From contig NZ_FLOC01000007.1 in assembly GCF_900089755.1 (NCBI RefSeq), positions 103,055 through 167,054 on the forward strand: a DNA stretch of 64,000 bases, written 5' to 3'. This document shows positions 34,407 through 45,639 of this stretch, one piece after another. Origin of the DNA: Marinomonas aquimarina. Its GTDB lineage: Bacteria; Pseudomonadota; Gammaproteobacteria; Pseudomonadales; Marinomonadaceae. A program made the position numbers and the translations under genes. The notes beneath the pieces are model-generated. The model ran no database searches. It was given only the letters and a program-made list of their open reading frames with translations, and had not been told where the DNA came from. How positions within the stretch are numbered: the stretch's first letter is position 1; each line of letters begins with the position of its first letter.

Positions 34407-37400
34407 ATGCCAAAACGTACTGACATAAAAAGCGTCTTAATCTTAGGTGCTGGCCCGATTGTCATCGGTCAGGCCTGTGAATTTGACTACTCAGGTGCGC
34501 AAGCCTGTAAAGCCCTTCGTGAAGAAGGCTTCCGAGTAATCCTTGTGAACTCGAACCCTGCAACCATCATGACAGACCCTGTTATGGCGGATGCGACTTA
34601 CATCGAGCCAATCGAATGGCAGACGGTTGAAAAGATCATTGAGAAGGAGCGTCCAGACGCTGTTCTTCCAACAATGGGTGGTCAAACAGCATTGAACTGT
34701 GCCCTAGATCTTGAGCGTCACGGTGTTCTAGAAAAATACAATGTTGAAATGATCGGTGCGACAGCGGACGCTATCGACAAGGCCGAAGACCGTCACCGTT
34801 TCGACGAAGCGATGAAGGCTATCGGCCTAGAATGTCCTCGTGCGGGTATCGCGCACAACATGGACGAAGCGCTTGGTGTACTTAACGAAGTTGGCTTCCC
34901 ATGTATCATTCGTCCATCGTTCACAATGGGTGGTACCGGTGGTGGTATCGCTTACAACATGGAAGAATTCGAAGAAATCTGTACTCGTGGTTTGGATCTT
35001 TCGCCAACCAACGAGCTTCTAATCGACGAATCTCTAATCGGTTGGAAAGAGTACGAGATGGAAGTTGTACGTGACAAAAACGACAACTGTATCATCGTTT
35101 GTGCGATCGAAAACTTCGATGCCATGGGTGTGCACACTGGTGACTCGATCACCGTTGCCCCAGCTCAGACTCTGACTGACAAAGAATACCAAATCATGCG
35201 TAACGCTTCTTTGGCGGTACTGCGTGAGATCGGTGTAGAAACCGGTGGTTCGAACGTACAGTTCGGTATGGATCCTAACACTGGTCGTCTAGTGGTTATC
35301 GAGATGAACCCTCGTGTATCTCGTTCTTCTGCTCTAGCGTCGAAAGCAACAGGTTTCCCAATCGCGAAAATCGCGGCGAAATTGGCGATCGGTTACACGC
35401 TTGATGAACTACAGAACGACATCACTGGTGGTCTAACGCCAGCGAGCTTCGAGCCATCAATCGACTACGTTGTAACGAAGATTCCTCGTTTCACATTCGA
35501 AAAATTCCCAACCGCAAACGATCGTCTTACTACGCAGATGAAATCTGTAGGTGAGGTAATGGCAATCGGCCGTACGTTCCAAGAGTCTATGCAAAAAGCA
35601 TTGCGTGGCCTTGAAACGGGTTCTGACGGCTTCAACCCTCAGCTAGATCTTGCTGATGAAACCAGCAAAGAGAAGCTACAGCGCGAACTGAAAGCACCAG
35701 GTGCGGACCGCATTTGGTACATCGGTGATGCCTTCCGTTCTGGCATGAGCGTTGACGAAGTGTACGAAGTGACTGGCGTAGATCCATGGTTCCTAGTACA
35801 AATCGAAGACCTAATCAAAGAAGAGCAAGCGCTAGAAAACGCGGGTCTTGCAGATCTTGATTACGATTACATGCGTCGCCTGAAACGTAAAGGTTTCTCT
35901 GATGCCCGTCTAGCATCGCTACTAAGCGTAACTGAGAAGTCTCTACGTGAGCGCCGTTACCTAGTCAACGTACACCCAGTGTACAAGCGCGTGGATACGT
36001 GTGCAGCGGAATTCGCATCCAACACTGCGTACATGTACTCAACGTATGAAGACGAGTGTGAAGCAGCGCCAAGCGATAAGCAAAAAGTCATCATCCTAGG
36101 TGGTGGTCCGAACCGTATCGGTCAAGGTATCGAGTTCGATTACTGCTGTGTACACGCGGCCCTAGGTCTACGTGAAGATGGCTTCGAAACCATCATGGTT
36201 AACTGTAACCCTGAAACGGTTTCGACTGACTACGACACCTCTGATCGTCTGTACTTCGAGCCAGTAACACTGGAAGACGTACTAGAGATCGTTCGTACTG
36301 AAAAACCAACTGGCGTTATCGTTCAGTTCGGTGGTCAAACACCGCTTAAGATTGCTCGTGCCCTTCAGAACGAAGGTGTGCCAATTATCGGTACCACACC
36401 AGAAGCGATCGACCGTGCCGAAGACCGTGAGCGTTTCCAAAGCATGATTCAGCGCCTAGGCTACAAGCAGCCTAAGAACGCGACGGTTCGTTCAACGGAA
36501 CAAGCGATCGTTAAAGCGGCTGAAATCGGTTACCCACTAGTGGTACGTCCTTCTTACGTACTAGGTGGTCGCGCGATGGAAATCGTCTACAACGAGAAAG
36601 AATTGACTCGTTACATGACGTCTGCGGTAAAAGTGTCTAACGACAGCCCGGTATTGCTAGACCACTTCCTAAACTCAGCGATCGAGATCGATATCGACTG
36701 TATCTCTGATGGTGAGCAAGTCGTGATCGGCGGTATCATGCAGCACATCGAACAAGCGGGTGTTCACTCTGGTGACTCTGCCTGTTCTCTACCACCATAC
36801 TCATTGCCAGCGGACGTCCAAGACGACATCCGTGAAATGATCAAATCTATGGCGCTTGAGCTTGGTGTTATCGGTCTGATGAACACTCAGCTAGCGGTGC
36901 AAGACGGTGAGATCTACGTCATCGAGGTCAACCCTCGTGCATCACGTACCGTGCCATTCGTTTCTAAGTGCATCGGTCGTTCACTCGCTCAACTTGCAGC
37001 GCTAGTCATGGCAGGTAAGTCTCTTGCTGAGCTTGGCTACACTGAAGAAGTCATTCCTGACTACTACAGCGTGAAAGAAGCGGTATTCCCGTTCAACAAG
37101 TTCCAAGGCGTTGACCCAATTCTTGGCCCTGAGATGAAATCAACAGGCGAAGTTATGGGTGTGGGCGATACATTCGCTGAAGCATTCGGTAAAGCAGCAC
37201 TAGGTGGTGGTACCGTACTACCTACTTCTGGCCGTGCTTTCATGTCTGTACGTGACCAAGATAAGCCTGGTGCAGTGGAAGTCGCTAAACGTCTGATTGG
37301 TCTAGGTTTCGATCTAGTAGCAACGGGTGGTACTGCGAAGTTCCTTGCGGAAAACGGTGTTGACGTGAAGAAAGTCAACAAAGTAAACGAAGGTCGTCCA

Positions 37401-37625
37401 CACATCGTGGATATGTTGAAGAATGGCGAAATCGCTTACATCATCAACACGACTTCTGGTACGCAAGCGATTGCAGACTCTTCTGTGATTCGTCGTACAG
37501 CACTGCAAGGCAAAGTATGTTACACCACGACTTTGGCCGGCGCTGATGCCATGAGCCTAGCGATTAGCAGTGCTAACGAAGAAATCAAAGTCAGAAGACT
37601 GCAAGATCTGCATTCGGGGAAATAA
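34407..37625 (+). CDS. carB: Carbamoyl-phosphate synthase large subunit
   Basis: 1072 residues, against 1073 in E. coli. Two ATP-grasp halves make carboxyphosphate and carbamoyl phosphate (N-terminal [23 protein letters not shown], mirrored at about 555 by [22 protein letters not shown]). A C-terminal allosteric MGS-like domain (about 940-1072, [12 protein letters not shown]) binds effectors. Codon choice is strongly biased, as in purL and valS. The stop overlaps the greA start (TAATG). Confidence 0.97.
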   Translation: MPKRTDIKSVLILGAGPIVIGQACEFDYSGAQACKALREEGFRVILVNSNPATIMTDPVMADATYIEPIEWQTVEKIIEKERPDAVLPTMGGQTALNCALDLERHGVLEKYNVEMIGATADAIDKAEDRHRFDEAMKAIGLECPRAGIAHNMDEALGVLNEVGFPCIIRPSFTMGGTGGGIAYNMEEFEEICTRGLDLSPTNELLIDESLIGWKEYEMEVVRDKNDNCIIVCAIENFDAMGVHTGDSITVAPAQTLTDKEYQIMRNASLAVLREIGVETGGSNVQFGMDPNTGRLVVIEMNPRVSRSSALASKATGFPIAKIAAKLAIGYTLDELQNDITGGLTPASFEPSIDYVVTKIPRFTFEKFPTANDRLTTQMKSVGEVMAIGRTFQESMQKALRGLETGSDGFNPQLDLADETSKEKLQRELKAPGADRIWYIGDAFRSGMSVDEVYEVTGVDPWFLVQIEDLIKEEQALENAGLADLDYDYMRRLKRKGFSDARLASLLSVTEKSLRERRYLVNVHPVYKRVDTCAAEFASNTAYMYSTYEDECEAAPSDKQKVIILGGGPNRIGQGIEFDYCCVHAALGLREDGFETIMVNCNPETVSTDYDTSDRLYFEPVTLEDVLEIVRTEKPTGVIVQFGGQTPLKIARALQNEGVPIIGTTPEAIDRAEDRERFQSMIQRLGYKQPKNATVRSTEQAIVKAAEIGYPLVVRPSYVLGGRAMEIVYNEKELTRYMTSAVKVSNDSPVLLDHFLNSAIEIDIDCISDGEQVVIGGIMQHIEQAGVHSGDSACSLPPYSLPADVQDDIREMIKSMALELGVIGLMNTQLAVQDGEIYVIEVNPRASRTVPFVSKCIGRSLAQLAALVMAGKSLAELGYTEEVIPDYYSVKEAVFPFNKFQGVDPILGPEMKSTGEVMGVGDTFAEAFGKAALGGGTVLPTSGRAFMSVRDQDKPGAVEVAKRLIGLGFDLVATGGTAKFLAENGVDVKKVNKVNEGRPHIVDMLKNGEIAYIINTTSGTQAIADSSVIRRTALQGKVCYTTTLAGADAMSLAISSANEEIKVRRLQDLHSGK

Positions 37626-38101
37626 TGAAAAAAGTACCTATGACGATGGAAGGTGAAGCGCGTCTACGCGAAGAGCTGAACCATCTTAAAACTGTGGTTC
37701 GTCCACGTGTGATCGCGGACATCGCCGAAGCACGTGAACACGGTGACTTGAAAGAGAACGCGGAATACCACGCGGCTCGTGAAGAGCAAGGTTTCTGTGA
37801 AGGCCGCATCTCTGAGATTGAAGGTAAGCTTTCAGACTCACAAGTGATCGATGTGAAATCTATCCCACACACAGGTAAGGTGATCTTCGGTACCACAGTG
37901 ACATTGTTCAACGTGGATACAGAAGAAACGGTGACTTACAAAATCGTGGGTGATGACGAATCGGATGTGAAAGCGAAGAAAATTTCTTACGCATCACCGA
38001 TCGCGAAAGCGATCATTGGCAAGATGGAAGGCGACGAAGTCGCCATTCAGATTCCAGCCGGTGAAGTGGTTTACGAAATTGAGACCGTTGAACATATCTA
38101 A
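37625..38101 (+). CDS. greA: Transcription elongation factor GreA
   Basis: 158 residues. An N-terminal coiled coil (about 1-75) carries the acidic tip [19 protein letters not shown], which enters the RNA polymerase secondary channel and promotes transcript cleavage. A C-terminal FKBP-like domain follows. Translationally coupled to carB, the same order as in Pseudomonas. Confidence 0.96.
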   Translation: MKKVPMTMEGEARLREELNHLKTVVRPRVIADIAEAREHGDLKENAEYHAAREEQGFCEGRISEIEGKLSDSQVIDVKSIPHTGKVIFGTTVTLFNVDTEETVTYKIVGDDESDVKAKKISYASPIAKAIIGKMEGDEVAIQIPAGEVVYEIETVEHI

Positions 38102-38121
38102 GTTCAGCAATCGCTGATATG

Positions 38122-38157
38122 AAAAACGCCAAGAGGGAGACTTCTTGGCGTTTTTTT
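38122..38157 (+). terminator. Rho-independent terminator of carA-carB-greA
   Basis: Twelve-base-pair stem AAAACGCCAAGA / TCTTGGCGTTTT with a T run of seven. Confidence 0.92.
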
Positions 38158-38242
38158 GTTTTGATAGAGTAAATTTTTTGTCAGAGTCGCCGACAAGTCG
38201 TTATGTGTGACGCATGATGTTTTAACTAATGGACGAGCTTTC

Positions 38243-39613
38243 ATGAACCGAATTCTCTTATCTGTATTCTGTGCCGCGATACTGTCAGGCTGTGGTACGC
38301 CTGAGGAATCTGCGGATGGCGAGCAAACCGATGGTGGTACTGAAACACCAACGACCCCAACTGAGCCGACTACGCCTACCGAGCCAGCCACGCCAGAAGA
38401 ACCTGAAGAACCCGAAGAGCCAGAGACACCGACTGAGCCCACCACGCCAACCGATCCTAGCGAGACACCGGATCCTGCTGAGTATACGGTCGATGCTGCC
38501 TTACAGGCGCCAGTGTCTTTGACGGCGGTAGCCGCCAATCAACAGGTGGTATTACGCTGGAATGAGGCACCCAATGCCGCTGCGTATACGGTCTATTACT
38601 CCACGGAAGAAATCACCGCAGACAGTGATCTATCCAGCCTGATGATCGCCGTCGATAATTTAGAGAGTACCAGCTATATCTCTCCTGCGGCGTATTTAAG
38701 CAATGGCAGTCCTTACTATGTCGCCGTGGTGGCGAAGGAATCACTGACGTCGACCAGTGTCAGTAGCTTTAGTCCAATCAAGGCATTTGTGCCGCAAGAT
38801 AATGGTGTTGTGGCGCAAGACTTTGTGCAGATGCGTGAGTTAAATGATACCGGCACACGCTATGCGGCGACGTCGGACAGTCACCTAGAGGGCTGTGCCG
38901 AGGGCGACCGTGCTAGCCAAGGCCAAGACTGTAGTTTTGGTCGTGATGTGGACACCATTGCCAATGGTGATGACGACGGTATTGCTGGCTTTAGCTTGAG
39001 CAAAATCGGTGACGATGGCAGTGTCTTAACCGCTGACTCAGAAGACTGGAATTGCGTCTTAGACCAGGTGACAGGCTTAATGTGGGAAGTGAAGTCGGCT
39101 GGTGACAGTGCCCGCGGCAACGCCCTAAGCAGTGACTTGCATGATGCGGACGACGCTTTTACTTGGTATGAGCCGACACTCAGTGGCTCGGGTGTGACAG
39201 AGGGGGTGGAATCGCATACCAATGCGCCGGATAGCTGCTTTGGCTACAACGGCTCTGACAGCTTCTGTAATACCTCTGACTTCCGTGCTCGGGTTAACGC
39301 GGCTGGATTGTGTGGCTACAATGATTGGCGTCTGCCGACAGCGCGAGAGTTGATGAGTATTGTCTACTATGGTGACAGCTTTGCCCGTCGTACGACCTAT
39401 GCCATTGACACCAACTTCTTCCCGTTTACTGCTGATACCGTGGTAGACAGTTATTGGACCACATCGCCCTATTACGACGTCAGTGATGCCAGCCGTGCTT
39501 GGCGTCTTTACTTGCGTGACACGGTGTCGAGTGGCCAAAACCTCGGCAAGATGAATAATATGTCTAAGGGCACCAGTGCTGGTGTGATGTTAGTGAGGAC
39601 TGCCCATGAATAA
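38243..39613 (+). CDS. DUF1566 lipoprotein with Thr/Pro/Glu-rich linker
   Basis: 456 residues from the ATG at 38243 (open frame from 38207). A signal with lipobox ILSGC predicts lipid anchoring at Cys16 or so. Next comes a low-complexity linker of TPTEP and EPEEPE repeats (about residues 30-75), a fibronectin III-like module (PVSLTAVAANQQVVLRWNEAPNAAAYTVYYS), and a C-terminal DUF1566/Lcl domain with VTGLMWEVK and NDWRLPTARELMSIVYY. DUF1566 resembles collagen-like-protein (Lcl) and fimbrial C-terminal domains implicated in surface binding. Cell-surface display is inferred from the layout. Eight-base overlap with the next gene. Confidence 0.8.
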   Translation: MNRILLSVFCAAILSGCGTPEESADGEQTDGGTETPTTPTEPTTPTEPATPEEPEEPEEPETPTEPTTPTDPSETPDPAEYTVDAALQAPVSLTAVAANQQVVLRWNEAPNAAAYTVYYSTEEITADSDLSSLMIAVDNLESTSYISPAAYLSNGSPYYVAVVAKESLTSTSVSSFSPIKAFVPQDNGVVAQDFVQMRELNDTGTRYAATSDSHLEGCAEGDRASQGQDCSFGRDVDTIANGDDDGIAGFSLSKIGDDGSVLTADSEDWNCVLDQVTGLMWEVKSAGDSARGNALSSDLHDADDAFTWYEPTLSGSGVTEGVESHTNAPDSCFGYNGSDSFCNTSDFRARVNAAGLCGYNDWRLPTARELMSIVYYGDSFARRTTYAIDTNFFPFTADTVVDSYWTTSPYYDVSDASRAWRLYLRDTVSSGQNLGKMNNMSKGTSAGVMLVRTAHE

Positions 39614-40178
39614 GTTTCTGATCGCCTCCATGCTAACTGGCGTACTGGCTGTGCAGGCGCAGGCGGCGTGTAATACTTCGACCATTGCGGCAACTACGCC
39701 GAATGAAAACTTTACCATTGATGAAGACAATGGTGTGGTGCTAGATCACACCACAGGCTTGATGTGGAAGCGTTGCGTCGAGGGCTTTACGGGGGCTGAT
39801 TGCCGCTCCGGTGATGCGATGCAGTCGACCTTTGTCGCAGCAGTAGAGCACATCGATGCCTTGAATGAAGGGGAGGGTTTTGCGGGTTACAACGATTGGC
39901 GTTTGCCAAACGTGAAGGAGCTGCGCAGTATCGTTGAAGAGCGTTGCGCTCGACCATCCTTGAACGAAGAAGTGTTTCCACTGAAAAATACGGATGCCGC
40001 GGACGATCGTACCACCATCAATAGTATGACCTTGTTCACCTCAACGCCGACTTCCTACTATGACTCAACCGATACCTTTATTTGGACGGTGAGTTTTGGC
40101 ACTGGTGAATTGGATCGTAGCTCATTGCAGGAATACAACTACATTCGTTTCTTCCGTTTAGTGCGGGACGCACACTAG
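39606..40178 (+). CDS. Secreted DUF1566 protein
   Basis: 190 residues with a signal peptide (MNKFLIASMLTGVLAVQAQAA, cleavage near AQA). A single DUF1566 domain has VVLDHTTGLMWKRC and NDWRLPNVKELRSIVEERC. It shares the domain of the upstream lipoprotein and overlaps it, so the two are cotranscribed and probably act together at the surface. Cysteine pairs suggest disulfides. Function unknown. Confidence 0.8.
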   Translation: MNKFLIASMLTGVLAVQAQAACNTSTIAATTPNENFTIDEDNGVVLDHTTGLMWKRCVEGFTGADCRSGDAMQSTFVAAVEHIDALNEGEGFAGYNDWRLPNVKELRSIVEERCARPSLNEEVFPLKNTDAADDRTTINSMTLFTSTPTSYYDSTDTFIWTVSFGTGELDRSSLQEYNYIRFFRLVRDAH

Positions 40179-40194
40179 TGAGCAGAGCAAAACG

Positions 40195-40229
40195 AAAAAG
40201 GCCTTCACCAACGTGAAGGCCTTTTTTAT
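40195..40229. terminator. Bidirectional terminator between the DUF1566 genes and pgi
   Basis: Thirteen-base-pair stem AAAAGGCCTTCAC / GTGAAGGCCTTTT with A and T tracts on both sides, between convergent genes. Confidence 0.9.
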
Positions 40230-40259
40230 TGTTAGGCTGCGAAGAGCTTAAGGTGAGTG

Positions 40260-41903
40260 CTATTGAGCGTCTTTAAATGCCGCGATCAGGGCTTGGGTAG
40301 ACGCATCTAATTGGCTGTTGTCGGTATCCGTGACAAGGCGCTGATAGACGTCGGTGCCCAATACTTTACCCAGTTCTACGCCCCATTGATCAAACGAGTT
40401 AATGCCCCAGATGGTGCCCTGCACAAAGGTGCGATGCTCGTACAGTGCAATCAAAGAGCCAGTGCTGAATGGCGTTAATTGCTCTGTCAGTAAGGTGTTG
40501 CTAGGGCGGTTACCCGGAATGACTTTGTGCGGTGCAATCGCCGCCACTTGTGCTTCAGAAGCACCGGCATCACGCAGTTCTTTCTCGGCTTGTGCTAGGC
40601 TCTTGCCCACCATCAGCGCTTGCGACTGACTTAGGCAGTTAGCAAACAGCTGAGCATGGTGATCTGCCACTGGGTTGTGGGTTTTCAACGGTGCGATAAA
40701 GTCGACCGGCACTAGGCGTGTACCTTGGTGCAATAACTGGTGGTAAGCGTGCTGGCCATTGGTGCCGGCGCCGCCCCAGATAATTGGGCCGGTATCGGTC
40801 GCTACGCCTGAGCCATCCACCAAGTTAGCTTTACCATTACTTTCCATATCCAACTGCTGGATGTGTGCAGGCATAGCACGTAGGTAATGATCGTAAGGGA
40901 TCAGTGCGTGGGTTTGAGCGTTATGGAAGTTGCTGTACCAAACGCCCAATGCCCCCATGATGACCGGTAAGTTCTGGGCAAATGGAGCGGTTTTAAAATG
41001 CTCATCCATGGCGTAGGCGCCGTCTAGCAGCTCATAGAAATTATCCATACCCACGGCTACCGCAATCGGTAAGCCAATCGCTGACCAGAGTGAGTAGCGG
41101 CCGCCAACCCAGTCCCACATTGGGAAGATGTTTTCTTCCGCCATGCCGAATTTCACCGCTTTCTCAACGTTAGAGCTAACCGCGGCAAAATGTTTCTTAA
41201 TGTCTGCTTCTGGTACGCCTTCGGCAATACACCAAGCACGGGCAGCGTTGGCATTGTATAGGGTTTCTAAGGTACCAAAGGATTTGGAGGAAACGATGAA
41301 GACTGTGGTTTCCGCATTCAGTAGTTTGAGCTTTTCAGTGATGTCTGAACCATCGATGTTGGCAACAAAGTGTACCTTGATGTCGTCTTTCTTATACGGC
41401 GTCAGTGCTTCGGCCACCACTTTTGGGCCAAGGTAGGAGCCGCCGATGCCAATCGATACCACATCGGTGATTTTCTTGCCGCTGTGACCCTGCCATGTGC
41501 CACTGTGCAGTTGTTCAACAAATTGCTCCATCTGCGCTAAGGTTTGGCGCACTTCATCGAGGACGTTCACGCCATCAACCAATAAGCTGTCTTGCGCTTT
41601 GCTGGCGCGCAAAGCCACATGCAAAACAGAGCGGTCTTCGGTGTTGTTGATGTGATCGCCTTGGAACATACCTGTGATGGCAGACTTCATGCCCGCTTGC
41701 TCGACTAATTGCAGCAGCCATTTCATGGTGTCGGCGTTGGCACGGTTTTTAGAGTAGTCCAATGTCCATCCTGCCGCGGATGCTTTGAAAGACTCGGCAC
41801 GTGTTGCATCCTCAGCAAAGAGCTCAGTCATCTTTACTGAAGCCATCTCTTGCTGATGCTGTGCCAGTGCTTGCCACGCGGAGTGTTGCGTTGGTGAGCT
41901 CAT
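40260..41903 (-). CDS. pgi: Glucose-6-phosphate isomerase
   Basis: 547 residues (E. coli 549). It interconverts glucose-6-P and fructose-6-P. Signature blocks are VSIGIGGSYLGPKVVAEAL, FIVSSKSFGTLETLYNA, WDWVGGRYSLWSAIGLPIA and NSFDQWGVELGKVL. The ATG has AGGGAG upstream. It is in the same direction as panC, 30 bases downstream of it. Confidence 0.97.
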   Translation of the reverse strand: MSSPTQHSAWQALAQHQQEMASVKMTELFAEDATRAESFKASAAGWTLDYSKNRANADTMKWLLQLVEQAGMKSAITGMFQGDHINNTEDRSVLHVALRASKAQDSLLVDGVNVLDEVRQTLAQMEQFVEQLHSGTWQGHSGKKITDVVSIGIGGSYLGPKVVAEALTPYKKDDIKVHFVANIDGSDITEKLKLLNAETTVFIVSSKSFGTLETLYNANAARAWCIAEGVPEADIKKHFAAVSSNVEKAVKFGMAEENIFPMWDWVGGRYSLWSAIGLPIAVAVGMDNFYELLDGAYAMDEHFKTAPFAQNLPVIMGALGVWYSNFHNAQTHALIPYDHYLRAMPAHIQQLDMESNGKANLVDGSGVATDTGPIIWGGAGTNGQHAYHQLLHQGTRLVPVDFIAPLKTHNPVADHHAQLFANCLSQSQALMVGKSLAQAEKELRDAGASEAQVAAIAPHKVIPGNRPSNTLLTEQLTPFSTGSLIALYEHRTFVQGTIWGINSFDQWGVELGKVLGTDVYQRLVTDTDNSQLDASTQALIAAFKDAQ

Positions 41904-41933
41904 GACAATCTCCCTAGATTGAGTATAAGAGGG

Positions 41934-42785
41934 TTACGGTAGATCAACGGTGAGGTTGTCGATCAACCGAGCTTTGCCTAAATAGGCGGCCACTAGAATC
42001 ACTAGTCGCGTCTCTTTCTCTGATGGTGTTAGTAAATCGTGTTGTGCACGTATTTCAAAGTAGTCACGCTTGAACCCCACTGCTTCAAGCTTCTGTTGAG
42101 CTTGTTCGCAAATGTCAGCGTAGCTTACGTGACCTTCTAGGATTTGTTGCTTCGCCCATAGAAGGGTTTGGTAAATCGTTGTGGCTGTGTTGCGCTCAGC
42201 CTCAGTCAGGTAGCCGTTGCGCGAGCTTAATGCCAGACCCGACTCTGCACGAGCAATATCCACGCCAATGACTTCTACATTGGAGCTTAGGTCGCGCACC
42301 ATGTCTTCAATGACTTTTAATTGTTGATAATCTTTGTTACCAAATATCGCACAGTCTGGCATAACAATGTTAAAAAGCTTGGTCACCACCGTGGCCACCC
42401 CAACAAAGTGGCCTGGGCGTGTGGCACCACACAAGATGTCGGACAAACCCGTGACTTCAATCTGGGTTTGGCTGCGTTTGCCATCTGGGTACATTTCTAA
42501 CGCTGTAGGGGCGAATAGGTAGTCGCAACCGTTGCTCTCCAGCAAGTGTTGATCTTCTTTTAGGGTGCGCGGGTAGCGCTCTAGATCTTCATTGGCTGAG
42601 AACTGCATTGGGTTGACGAAGATCGATGACACCACCACGTCGCCTTCTTGGCGAGCGCGGCGGACCAGATCCATATGGCCTTCGTGTAGATTGCCCATGG
42701 TTGGGACGAAAGCAATGCGTTTGTCTTGAAGGCGTTCGCTTTTTAGGGCTGTGCGAAGTTCAGCTACAGTGTGAAATGTTTTCAT
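41934..42785 (-). CDS. panC: Pantothenate synthetase
   Basis: 283 residues. It joins pantoate and beta-alanine using ATP. Typical motifs are [17 protein letters not shown] (HxGH nucleotide motif), [20 protein letters not shown] and [10 protein letters not shown]. The start overlaps the panB stop by four bases (ATGA), giving coupled translation. Confidence 0.97.
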   Translation of the reverse strand: MKTFHTVAELRTALKSERLQDKRIAFVPTMGNLHEGHMDLVRRARQEGDVVVSSIFVNPMQFSANEDLERYPRTLKEDQHLLESNGCDYLFAPTALEMYPDGKRSQTQIEVTGLSDILCGATRPGHFVGVATVVTKLFNIVMPDCAIFGNKDYQQLKVIEDMVRDLSSNVEVIGVDIARAESGLALSSRNGYLTEAERNTATTIYQTLLWAKQQILEGHVSYADICEQAQQKLEAVGFKRDYFEIRAQHDLLTPSEKETRLVILVAAYLGKARLIDNLTVDLP

Positions 42786-43609
42786 GCGTCAAATGTGTGC
42801 TCGGGTGCTGGAAAAGTGCCGTTCTTCACTTCGTCGACGTAAGCGGCGAACGCGTCTTTAATGGTGCGACCATCGGTTAAAAAGTTCTTAACGAAGCGCG
42901 CTGGGCGGCCAGTGTTGACCCCCAGCATATCGTGCATCACCAGTACTTGGCCATCGGTATCGGCGCCGGCGCCAATGCCAATCACTGGGACGCTAACGGC
43001 TTCGGTTAAAGACTTGCCTAGCGCGCTAGGAATGCATTCGTATAATAAAATGTCAGCGCCTGCGGCCACTAGGTCTAATGACTCTTGAAGGATCAAATCG
43101 GCTGCGGCCTGATCCTTGCCTTGTACTTTGTAGCCACCTAGTTTGTGAACCGCCTGTGGTGTTAAGCCTAAGTGGGCGCACACAGGGATGCCACGCTCAG
43201 ACAGTAGGCGTACGGTATCGGCGAGCCAGCTACCGCCTTCAAGCTTGACCATATGAGCGCCGGCTTGCATTAGCTTAGCGGCGTTGTCTAGGGCTTGGTT
43301 GGGCGAGCTATAGCTCATAAAAGGCATGTCAGCGAGGATGAAAGCATGGCTGTTGCCGCGTTTGACGGCAGCCGTGTGATAACACATATCATCGATTGAA
43401 ACCGGCAGCGTGCTGTCTTGTCCTTGTACCACCATACCGAGAGAATCGCCTACCAGAATGGTTTCGACGCCTGCTTCGTTCATGGCATGGGTAAAGGTTG
43501 CATCGTAACAAGTGAGGCAGGTGAACTTCTCACCGGCTTGCTTCATACGTTGTAGCTTGGACAGGGTAATGGGGCTTGCTGGTTTTTTCGCTGACGTGTC
43601 TGAATACAT
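42782..43609 (-). CDS. panB: 3-methyl-2-oxobutanoate hydroxymethyltransferase
   Basis: 275 residues. It is the first committed enzyme of pantothenate synthesis and uses methylene-tetrahydrofolate. The TIM-barrel blocks [60 protein letters not shown] and [22 protein letters not shown] are clear. Two bases separate it from folK. Confidence 0.97.
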   Translation of the reverse strand: MYSDTSAKKPASPITLSKLQRMKQAGEKFTCLTCYDATFTHAMNEAGVETILVGDSLGMVVQGQDSTLPVSIDDMCYHTAAVKRGNSHAFILADMPFMSYSSPNQALDNAAKLMQAGAHMVKLEGGSWLADTVRLLSERGIPVCAHLGLTPQAVHKLGGYKVQGKDQAAADLILQESLDLVAAGADILLYECIPSALGKSLTEAVSVPVIGIGAGADTDGQVLVMHDMLGVNTGRPARFVKNFLTDGRTIKDAFAAYVDEVKNGTFPAPEHTFDA

Positions 43610-43611
43610 GG

Positions 43612-44097
43612 TTATGCTTCTTCGATTGCTACCAAGTCGCTGGTATCAAGTTGAATGACATGCTCTGCAACGGTTTTGCCATTGTGCAGCAGCAGCTCTG
43701 GCGCTAGATCAAGCAGGGGACGGATCACGAACCCGCGTTCTAGCATAAATGGGTGCGGTACGGTCAGGCGTGATAATGCAATGGTGTCTTGGTTGAACAG
43801 CAGAATGTCCAAATCTAGGGTTCTTGGTCCCCAGTGGCGTTCACGCACACGACGATGGTCTTGCTCAATACCTTGCAGCAAATCCAGAGTGGCAATGCCA
43901 TCAAGCTGCGTTTCAAAGCACGCCACGGCATTGACGTAGTCCGGTTGGTCTTGCGGGCCAACCGGCTTGCTTGAATAGATGGTTGAACAATGAAAGTTGG
44001 CAATGTCGCTGTGTTGAGATAGCTGTTCAATGGCACTTTTTAGCTGTGCCAACGGGTTTTCTAAGTTGCTGCCTAGGCCAATGTATACCTTGTTCAT
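43612..44097 (-). CDS. folK: HPPK, 2-amino-4-hydroxy-6-hydroxymethyldihydropteridine diphosphokinase
   Basis: 161 residues from the ATG at 44095-44097. An in-frame GTG at 44109 overlaps the pcnB stop and is less likely. It pyrophosphorylates the pterin in folate synthesis. [31 protein letters not shown] and [14 protein letters not shown] are diagnostic. Confidence 0.95.
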   Translation of the reverse strand: MNKVYIGLGSNLENPLAQLKSAIEQLSQHSDIANFHCSTIYSSKPVGPQDQPDYVNAVACFETQLDGIATLDLLQGIEQDHRRVRERHWGPRTLDLDILLFNQDTIALSRLTVPHPFMLERGFVIRPLLDLAPELLLHNGKTVAEHVIQLDTSDLVAIEEA

Positions 44098-44105
44098 AGA
44101 TGATC

Positions 44106-45536
44106 TCACTGTTCTTGTGAACGTTTCGCGTTACTGCTGCGACGGCGGCGTGGGCGACGACGTTTGGCTTTTGGCGCATCGTCCGCTTTACGCTCATCGG
44201 CTTTGTTGATCAGGTCGCGTTGTTGGTTTTCAGGAGCCTGTTGGAAGTTGCTCCACCATTCGCCTAGACCGCCTAGGTTGGTGCCGCTTTGCTCACGAAT
44301 CAATAGGAAGTCATAGGCGGCGCGGAAGCGTGGGTGTTGCAACAGGGTGAAAGCGCGTTTGCCATAACGTTTTGGTAAGCGGAATTGCAGATCCCAAATT
44401 TCACGCATCGGTGTCGAGAAACGACGCGGGATCGCCGTTGCAGCCACTTGGTTGTCCAGTACCATGGTTGCGGCTTGGTGCAATGCTGGTAGCTCTGGTA
44501 AACCTTGCTTTTCAAATTCTTCGTGGCGCAACGCGACGCTTGGCCACAATAGGATGGCATACAAGAAATAAGGCGCGGTGCTGCGACCACTTTGGATGCG
44601 TTCATCGGTGTTGAGTAAGCCTTGCATAATAAAGGCTTCAGGGTCGATGTCTTTACGCTGCCAACCGCTTTTCAATAGCGCGTCGGTATCTGGGAACAGG
44701 TACTTGAATAGGCCGTATTCGCGCAATAGCTTGAATGTCTCGACACCGTTGCCGCTGCCCAACAGCTTGAGTACTTCTTCGAATAAACGAGCCGGTGGAA
44801 TGTGGTCCAGTAGGTGTGCCATTTCTTTGATTGGTGCGGCAGTTTCCGCTTCAATGGAAAAGTTTAATTTGGCAGCAAAACGGATCGCACGCAGCATGCG
44901 CACAGGGTCTTCTTGATAGCGCTGACGTGGATCGCCAATGATACGGATCTGACGTTTTTCAATATCCGCTAGACCACCACAGTAATCGTTGATTGAGAAA
45001 TCGGCGATGTTGTAATACAGAGCGTTGAAAGAGAAGTCGCGGCGCTCCGCGTCCTCTTCAATCGAACCGTAGACGTTGTCGCGTAAAATAATGCCGTGTG
45101 ATGAGCGCGCCGTGTCTTTGTTTTTTAGGGATTTTTGCTGTTCTGGTTCGGCTGGCTGTTGTGCGGCGGTATTGGCGCGGAAGGTGGAGACTTCAATGAT
45201 TTCTCGACCATAGGTGACGTGCACCAGTTTAAAGCGTCGACCAATCAAACGAGAATTGGAGAACAGTGCGTGTGCTTCTTCCGGCGTGGCGTTAGTCACC
45301 ACATCGAAGTCTTTTGGCTCTATGCCAATCAAGTGATCTCGAATACAGCCGCCAACGAGATAGGCGTCGAATCCTGCCTCATTAAGGCGATATAGAACTT
45401 TCAGCGCATTGGGGCTGATGTTCTTTCTCGAGAATGTATGTTGGTCTCTAGGAATTTCTAGAGGTAGTTGTCGAGACTCATCTGAGTCAAATAAGGAAGT
45501 CGCTTTACGAACCAAAGACCTAAAACCTGCAAGCAT
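44106..45536 (-). CDS. pcnB: Poly(A) polymerase I
   Basis: 476 residues. It adds 3' poly(A) tails that mark RNA for decay. The nucleotidyltransferase core is AYLVGGCIRDHLIGIEPKDFDVVTNATPEE (GG plus DxD), then RRDFSFNALYYN and the RNA-binding helices, with an Arg/Lys-rich tail (AKRRRPRRRRSSNAKRS). The ATG at 45534-45536 lacks a visible ribosome site (TTAATTAAATA before it), so translation may be weak, as expected for pcnB. It lies downstream of the candidate sRNA at 45640-45946 and could be reached by read-through from its promoter. Confidence 0.94.
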   Translation of the reverse strand: MLAGFRSLVRKATSLFDSDESRQLPLEIPRDQHTFSRKNISPNALKVLYRLNEAGFDAYLVGGCIRDHLIGIEPKDFDVVTNATPEEAHALFSNSRLIGRRFKLVHVTYGREIIEVSTFRANTAAQQPAEPEQQKSLKNKDTARSSHGIILRDNVYGSIEEDAERRDFSFNALYYNIADFSINDYCGGLADIEKRQIRIIGDPRQRYQEDPVRMLRAIRFAAKLNFSIEAETAAPIKEMAHLLDHIPPARLFEEVLKLLGSGNGVETFKLLREYGLFKYLFPDTDALLKSGWQRKDIDPEAFIMQGLLNTDERIQSGRSTAPYFLYAILLWPSVALRHEEFEKQGLPELPALHQAATMVLDNQVAATAIPRRFSTPMREIWDLQFRLPKRYGKRAFTLLQHPRFRAAYDFLLIREQSGTNLGGLGEWWSNFQQAPENQQRDLINKADERKADDAPKAKRRRPRRRRSSNAKRSQEQ

Positions 45537-45639
45537 TATTTAATTAATTTCAACAATTGATGGGTGTAGTTATTCTACACGGCTAGGATAGAAGATACAC
45601 GATAAACAGAGAAGGAATTAGCTTGGAAAGGTGTGACAG

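Noticed and set aside
45564..45580. GTGTAG/CTACAC hairpin as terminator of the candidate sRNA
   Set aside because: On the minus strand it is followed by CCCATCAATTG without a T tract; more likely part of the pcnB leader.
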